Assembly (NCBI GenBank): GCA_963791325.1
Contig: CAWBRU010000009.1
Coordinates: 124,001 to 188,000 of the forward strand
DNA: 64,000 nucleotides
Source: JBEVJK01 sp963791325
GTDB lineage: Bacteria; Pseudomonadota; Alphaproteobacteria; Rhizobiales; Rhizobiaceae
Direction: 5' to 3'
Shown here: positions 58,977-64,000 of the stretch, piece after piece
How positions within the stretch are numbered: position 1 is the stretch's first letter
How the letters are laid out: each line of letters starts with the position of its first letter
Notes under the pieces: generated by a model
Told to the model about the DNA's origin: nothing
Databases searched by the model: none
The model's input: the letters and a program-made list of their open reading frames with translations, nothing else
Position numbers and translations under genes: made by a program

Positions 58977-61058
58977 CTACTCGGCTGCCTGCCGGAAGCC
59001 GGCCTTGGCGAGGGCCGAGCATTCGGCCATCACCGCGGAGGCGCGGGCGATCGGATTGGTCAGATAGAAGTCGGCGAGCGGCGAGCGGAACGGCGCCGAA
59101 GTGAGGCGGCCGCCAAGCGAGGCGGCGGCGGCGACCCCCGCGGGGTCGGCCGGCTGAACATCGTCGACGCCGGCGAAATGCGGATGGGCGCCATAGAGCC
59201 GGTCGCGCAGCTGCGGCAGCGAATTGAACGGCAGCCGGTGGCCGAGCACGTCCGACAGCGCCCGCAGGATCGCCCAGTCCTCGCGCGCTTCGCCGGGCGC
59301 GAACCCGGCCCGGTTGGTCTGCTGGACGCGGCCTTCCGTGTTGACGAAGGTGCCCGATTTTTCCGTGTAGGCAGCTCCGGGCAGGATCACGTCGGCGCGA
59401 TGGGCGCCGGCATCGCCATGGCTGCCGATATAGACGACGAAGGCAGAGCCGATGCGGCTCATGTCGAGCTCGTCGGCGCCGAGCAGGAACAGAACCTCGG
59501 CACGCGCGAGAATGTCGGCGGTGGCGAGCCCGCCCTCGCCCGGGACGAAGCCCAGGTCGAGGCCGCCGACGCGCGCGGCGGCGGCGTGCAGGACCGCAAA
59601 GCCGTTCCAATCGGCCGAGACCGCGCCGACGGCGCCCGCGAGCTTGGCTGCCAGGCCGAGCACGGCCTTGCCGTCCGGCCGCGCCAGCGCGCCCTGCCCG
59701 ACAATGATCAGCGGCCGCTTGGCCTTCTGCAGCACCTCGAAGAACGCGCCCGCTCCGTCGGCGAGCTCGCGCAGCGTGTCGGGCCCGGCGCCGAGCGCCT
59801 GATAGTCGTAGCGCAGATCGCCGACGTCGCCGATCACCCCGATCGGCAGCTCGAAGCCGCGCCAGCGCTTGCGCAGCCGCGCATTGAGCACGGACGCCTC
59901 GAAGCGCGGATTGGCGCCGATGATCAGCACCGCATCGGCGTGTTCGATGCCCTCGATGGTGGGGTTGAACAGGTAGCTCGCCCGGCCGAGACTCGGATCG
60001 AGCGCGGCGCCGTCCTGCCGGCAGTCGATGTTGGCGGAGCCGAGCGCGGCCATCAGCAGCTTGAGCGCGAACATCTCCTCGACGGTGGCAAGATCCCCGG
60101 CAATGGCGCCGATGCGCTCGCCGCCCTTGCCGCCGAGCGCGGCCTTGACCGCGGCAAACGCCTCCGGCCAGCTCGCCGCCTTCAGGCTGCCGCCGACGCG
60201 CACGTAAGGCCGGTCGAGGCGCTGGGTCCGCAACCCGTCCCAGATGAACCGGGTCTTGTCGGAGATCCACTCCTCGTTCACCGCATCGTTGACCCGAGGC
60301 AGGATCCGCATCACCTCCCGGCCACGCGAATCGACGCGAATGGCCGAACCGACGGCATCCATGACGTCGATCGATTCGGTCTTGGTCAGCTCCCACGGCC
60401 GGGCTTGGAACGCATAGGGCTTGGATGTGAGCGCTCCCACCGGGCAGAGGTCGATGACATTGCCCTGCAGCTCCGAGGTCATCGCCTGCTCGAGATAGGT
60501 GGTGATTTCCGCATCCTCGCCGCGGCCGATCAGGCCGAGCTCGGAAATGCCGGCGACCTCGGTGGTGAAGCGGACGCAGCGGGTGCAGTGAATGCAGCGG
60601 TTCATCACCGTCTTGACCAGCGGACCGATATACTTGTCCTCCACCGCGCGCTTGTTCTCATGATAGCGCGACGCGTCGACGCCGAAGGCCATCGCCTGGT
60701 CCTGCAGGTCGCACTCGCCGCCCTGGTCGCAGATCGGGCAGTCGAGCGGATGGTTGATCAGCAGGAACTCCATCACCCCTTCGCGGGCCTTCTTGACCAT
60801 CGGCGTGTTGGTGAAGATCTCCGGCGCCTCGCCGTTCGGCCCCGGCCGCAGGTCGCGCACGCCCATGGCGCAAGAGGCTTGCGGCTTGGGCGGACCGCCC
60901 TTCACCTCGATCAGGCACATGCGGCAATTGCCGGCGATCGACAGCCGCTCGTGGAAGCAGAAGCGCGGCACCTCGGCGCCCGCCTGCTCCGCCGCCTGCA
61001 GCAGCGTGTAGTGGTCGGGGACCTCGAGCTCTCTGCCGTCGACCTTGATCTTGGCCAT
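58977..61058 (-). CDS. nuoG: Complex I subunit NuoG (iron-sulfur, molybdopterin-like fold)
   Basis: A 693-residue peripheral subunit that relays electrons through several Fe-S clusters. N-terminal cluster ligands are in VPRFCFHERLSIAGNCRMCLIEVKGGP (2Fe-2S, N1b), then CPICDQGGECDLQD and RCIHCTRCVRF (4Fe-4S, N4 and N5 region). The C-terminal part (about 220-690) is the degenerate oxidoreductase fold without molybdenum. It starts MAKIKVDGRELEVPDHYTLLQAAEQAG. The accessory DUF3291 gene precedes it by 12 bases, so the two are probably co-expressed. Confidence 0.97.
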   Translation of the reverse strand: MAKIKVDGRELEVPDHYTLLQAAEQAGAEVPRFCFHERLSIAGNCRMCLIEVKGGPPKPQASCAMGVRDLRPGPNGEAPEIFTNTPMVKKAREGVMEFLLINHPLDCPICDQGGECDLQDQAMAFGVDASRYHENKRAVEDKYIGPLVKTVMNRCIHCTRCVRFTTEVAGISELGLIGRGEDAEITTYLEQAMTSELQGNVIDLCPVGALTSKPYAFQARPWELTKTESIDVMDAVGSAIRVDSRGREVMRILPRVNDAVNEEWISDKTRFIWDGLRTQRLDRPYVRVGGSLKAASWPEAFAAVKAALGGKGGERIGAIAGDLATVEEMFALKLLMAALGSANIDCRQDGAALDPSLGRASYLFNPTIEGIEHADAVLIIGANPRFEASVLNARLRKRWRGFELPIGVIGDVGDLRYDYQALGAGPDTLRELADGAGAFFEVLQKAKRPLIIVGQGALARPDGKAVLGLAAKLAGAVGAVSADWNGFAVLHAAAARVGGLDLGFVPGEGGLATADILARAEVLFLLGADELDMSRIGSAFVVYIGSHGDAGAHRADVILPGAAYTEKSGTFVNTEGRVQQTNRAGFAPGEAREDWAILRALSDVLGHRLPFNSLPQLRDRLYGAHPHFAGVDDVQPADPAGVAAAASLGGRLTSAPFRSPLADFYLTNPIARASAVMAECSALAKAGFRQAAE

Positions 61059-61070
61059 GTCGCTTTTCCC

Positions 61071-61532
61071 TTAGGCGCAGCGCGCCTGCTGCCACAGCTT
61101 GACATGCGGCAGGTGGCCCCAGCCGAACGCCTGGTCGGTGTCACCATGATGGTGGAGGTGGTCAAGCCTTTCCTTGGCCTCTGCCAATGTGGGCCGATGG
61201 CCGGCGGCCACCCACCACATGACGAAATGCTGCTTCTCCATCAGCGCGAACCAGGCGGCGCGCTTACGATAGAACTGCTTGTGCACCGTGTTCCAGACGA
61301 ACCGTTCCAGGCTCTCCGCATCCCGCCAGACGCTGAGATTGACGGCCATCTCGGGGTCGGGAAAGGGGCGGATGGCGGTGGCATTGCCCAATTCGTCCTG
61401 CAGCCGCCAGACGAACCCGTCGGAGCGCTCGGCAAGGCCGTTGATGCGGTCGAGATTGTCGACGAACTCGGCCATGCGCGGGTCGTCAAGCGGATGCCTG
61501 AACACGCCGATGTTGAGCTCGGCAAGATGCAT
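61071..61532 (-). CDS. DUF3291 family protein inside the nuo operon
   Basis: A 153-residue soluble protein starting MHLAELNIGVFRHPLDDPRMAEFVDNLDRINGLAERSDGFVWRL. The DUF3291 pattern is visible: MAVNLSVWRDAESLERFVWNTVHKQFYRKRAAWF, then MEKQHFVMWWVAAGHRPTLAEAKERLDHLHHHG. The fold resembles ABM/ferredoxin-like dimers seen in haem-degrading or monooxygenase-related proteins, but no function is known. The ATG at 61532 sits between the Hhd gene (5 bases upstream) and nuoG. Its insertion between nuoF and nuoG is unusual and suggests co-regulation with complex I rather than proof of a role in it. Confidence 0.82.
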   Translation of the reverse strand: MHLAELNIGVFRHPLDDPRMAEFVDNLDRINGLAERSDGFVWRLQDELGNATAIRPFPDPEMAVNLSVWRDAESLERFVWNTVHKQFYRKRAAWFALMEKQHFVMWWVAAGHRPTLAEAKERLDHLHHHGDTDQAFGWGHLPHVKLWQQARCA

Positions 61533-61537
61533 GGCTG

Positions 61538-62233
61538 TCAAGCTCCCTTGTTCGCCTTGCCCGCCGCCGAAAGCCGCTCGGCCTGGCCGATCCAATCGTC
61601 CCGGCCAACCCGGCCCTTGAAGCCGAGCATATCATCGACCCAAGCGGCCTCGGCCTCGGACCAGGCGGCAATCTGGACGTAGGTCCACACGCCAAGCCCG
61701 TTCAGCACTTGTTCAAGTTTCGGCCCTATGCCGTTGATTTGCTTTAGATCGTTGGGCGCGTCGGGCCGCTCGGTCCGGCGTGGCTGGCGAAAGTCCTCCG
61801 GCAGCAGCCGGTCGGTTGCGCGTCGCGGGATAGCACGGCCGGCAGCGTCCGAGACCACCTCCGTTGCGCCCACCAGCGCCGCCTCCTTGAGTTCTTCGAC
61901 GGCGGCCCGGCTGGCCGGCCTCGCGCCGCGTTCGGCAGGAGCCGCCGCCGGCGGGACAGACGGCGGGGCGGGGGAAAGCGGCGCACCGGCGCCGAGCCAC
62001 AGCCGTCCGGAGGCCTCGGCCGCACCGGTGAGCACGCCCATCCAGAGGCCGAAAGCCTGACTGGCCAGCGCCAGACTAAGGCTCGAAGCGGCCGCGGCTG
62101 CGGCCAAAGGATGGATCATCAGATCGGTGGCGCCGGAAAATTCGCGCCGCAGCTGCGGCCCGAACTGCCAGGCCGCGTGATCGAATTGCATCATAGCCGG
62201 CAGCATCGGCATCGGCATCGGCACATCCCTCAT
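61538..62233 (-). CDS. Ala-rich protein with C-terminal helix-hairpin-helix, between nuoF and nuoG
   Basis: A 231-residue protein from the ATG at 62233, which has GAGGAG six bases upstream; an ATG two codons earlier abuts that site. Residues about 45-75 are hydrophobic (LAAAAAASSLSLALASQAFGLWMGV), possibly a membrane anchor or phasin-like stretch. The middle is Pro/Ala-rich and disordered. The C-terminal part DLKQINGIGPKLEQVLNGLGVWTYVQIAAWSEAEAAWVDDMLGFKGRVGRDDWI is a helix-hairpin-helix module like the tails seen in NuoE-associated proteins of Hyphomicrobiales. Nucleic-acid binding is suggested by the fold, but a role is unknown. nuoF is 43 bases upstream. Confidence 0.78.
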   Translation of the reverse strand: MRDVPMPMPMLPAMMQFDHAAWQFGPQLRREFSGATDLMIHPLAAAAAASSLSLALASQAFGLWMGVLTGAAEASGRLWLGAGAPLSPAPPSVPPAAAPAERGARPASRAAVEELKEAALVGATEVVSDAAGRAIPRRATDRLLPEDFRQPRRTERPDAPNDLKQINGIGPKLEQVLNGLGVWTYVQIAAWSEAEAAWVDDMLGFKGRVGRDDWIGQAERLSAAGKANKGA

Positions 62234-62276
62234 CGTCATCTCCTCGCGCGGCCTTGCGGCGCCGGCTCTGTTCTGA

Positions 62277-63583
<1,307 letters not shown>

Positions 63584-63584
<1 letters not shown>

Positions 63585-64000
63585 CAGCGGCCCTCATCAT
63601 CGGCTGGCTTGCGCCGCTTTGGCTTGGCCGGCACCGCGGCCTGGCCGTCGGCGCCGATCGGTTCTCCCTTCAGCCGCTCCGGCGCGACATAGGCCGAGGC
63701 CGGCCCGGGCTTGCTGATCGGCCGCTTGCGTGGCTTGACGGTCTTCTCGACCTTGTCAGAGGCGAGATCCGCGCTGGCCTCGCGGTGGGCCGGCGTCGTC
63801 ACGCTGGCAGCGCCCTCCGCCGCCACCGGCGCCTTATCCGGCGACGGCGACTTGACCGAGGGATCGGTCTCCGGCGCGTCGGTCTTCGGCCGTGCCGCCT
63901 CCGACGGCGGTACGGATGGCTCGGCGGCTGCTCCGGCAGGCGCGGCGGCGGCCTTGGCCTCGGCATCGCGGGTCGACTTCAGCACCGCCTGCTCGGAAGT
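63584..64000 (-). CDS. nuoE: C-terminal extension of NuoE (partial, runs off the window)
   Basis: The frame stays open to the window edge, beginning TSEQAVLKSTRDAEAKAAA and ending KRRKPADDEGR. No folded domain is seen: it is an Ala/Pro/Glu/Lys-rich, low-complexity tail with a basic patch (EKTVKPRKRPISKPG). Its position directly before nuoF, with a one-base overlap, and the known habit of Hyphomicrobiales NuoE proteins to carry long disordered tails, support this being the end of nuoE. The 2Fe-2S thioredoxin-like domain must lie outside the window, so the call is an inference from context. Confidence 0.7.

Noticed and set aside
57756..61682. A 1308-codon plus-strand open frame across nuoH and nuoG
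   Set aside because: Same artefact of GC-rich coding sequence; the opposite strand has intact Fe-S motifs and normal operon structure.

Overview
The window reads as chromosomal core sequence of a GC-rich alphaproteobacterium, most likely of the order Hyphomicrobiales (Rhizobiales). This rests on gene order and on lineage-typical small proteins recalled from memory (DUF2155, NDUFA12-like, DUF1467, DUF3572, DivK, PAS_5), on the short 442-residue ProS, and on an RNase E with a large insert in its S1 domain. I see no insertion sequence, prophage, CRISPR array, rRNA or tRNA.

Layout. 1-10266 (minus): the str-S10 ribosomal supercluster, transcribed rpsL-rpsG-fusA-tuf-rpsJ-rplC-rplD-rplW-rplB-rpsS-rplV-rpsC-rplP-rpmC-rpsQ-rplN-rplX, with a strong promoter and a leader of about 240 nt before rpsL. 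10742-17036: a small unknown gene, an inverted repeat, then prfB with a classic RF2 programmed-frameshift site, a class A penicillin-binding protein and an AMIN-type amidase (minus strand). 17037-25516 (plus): rne, an M48 protease, a DsbA-like protein, aroQ, accB, accC and aat. 25578-29426 (minus): a DUF2155 protein, an NDUFA12-like complex I accessory subunit, gatB, a CBS-pair protein and a rhomboid protease. 29790-34735: PAS_5 and PilZ proteins, divK, DUF3572, a HAD-like protein and propionyl-CoA carboxylase alpha. 34907-44143 (plus): DUF1345, a b-type cytochrome paired with an MsrP-like molybdoenzyme, a tandem glycine riboswitch controlling gcvT-gcvH-gcvP, and parE. 44159-64000 (minus): lolD, lolC, proS, then after a divergent small-RNA locus DUF1467, mce, RNase J, birA and the respiratory complex I genes nuoN, M, L, K, J, I, H, G, F and the tail of nuoE. 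Two accessory genes lie between nuoG and nuoF.

Functional picture. Translation dominates the left end. The middle combines cell-wall synthesis, RNA decay, periplasmic quality control, fatty-acid precursor supply, propionate/methylmalonate handling and glycine cleavage. The right end is respiratory complex I with its usual alphaproteobacterial trailer genes. Regulatory RNA is the most distinctive content: the RF2 frameshift site, a two-aptamer glycine riboswitch whose last P1 strand can pair instead with the Shine-Dalgarno region, and an independently promoted and terminated small RNA of about 150 nt next to proS.

Caveat. Eight indels disrupt otherwise normal essential genes (rplX, rplP, rplB twice, rplW, prfB, birA, nuoN). 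I read these as sequence errors, as in a draft or metagenome-derived contig, and annotate the genes across them. I did not find an obviously new multi-gene system; the best leads are the regulatory RNAs, the repeat at 11036-11152, the cytochrome b/molybdoenzyme pair and the two accessory genes inside nuo.
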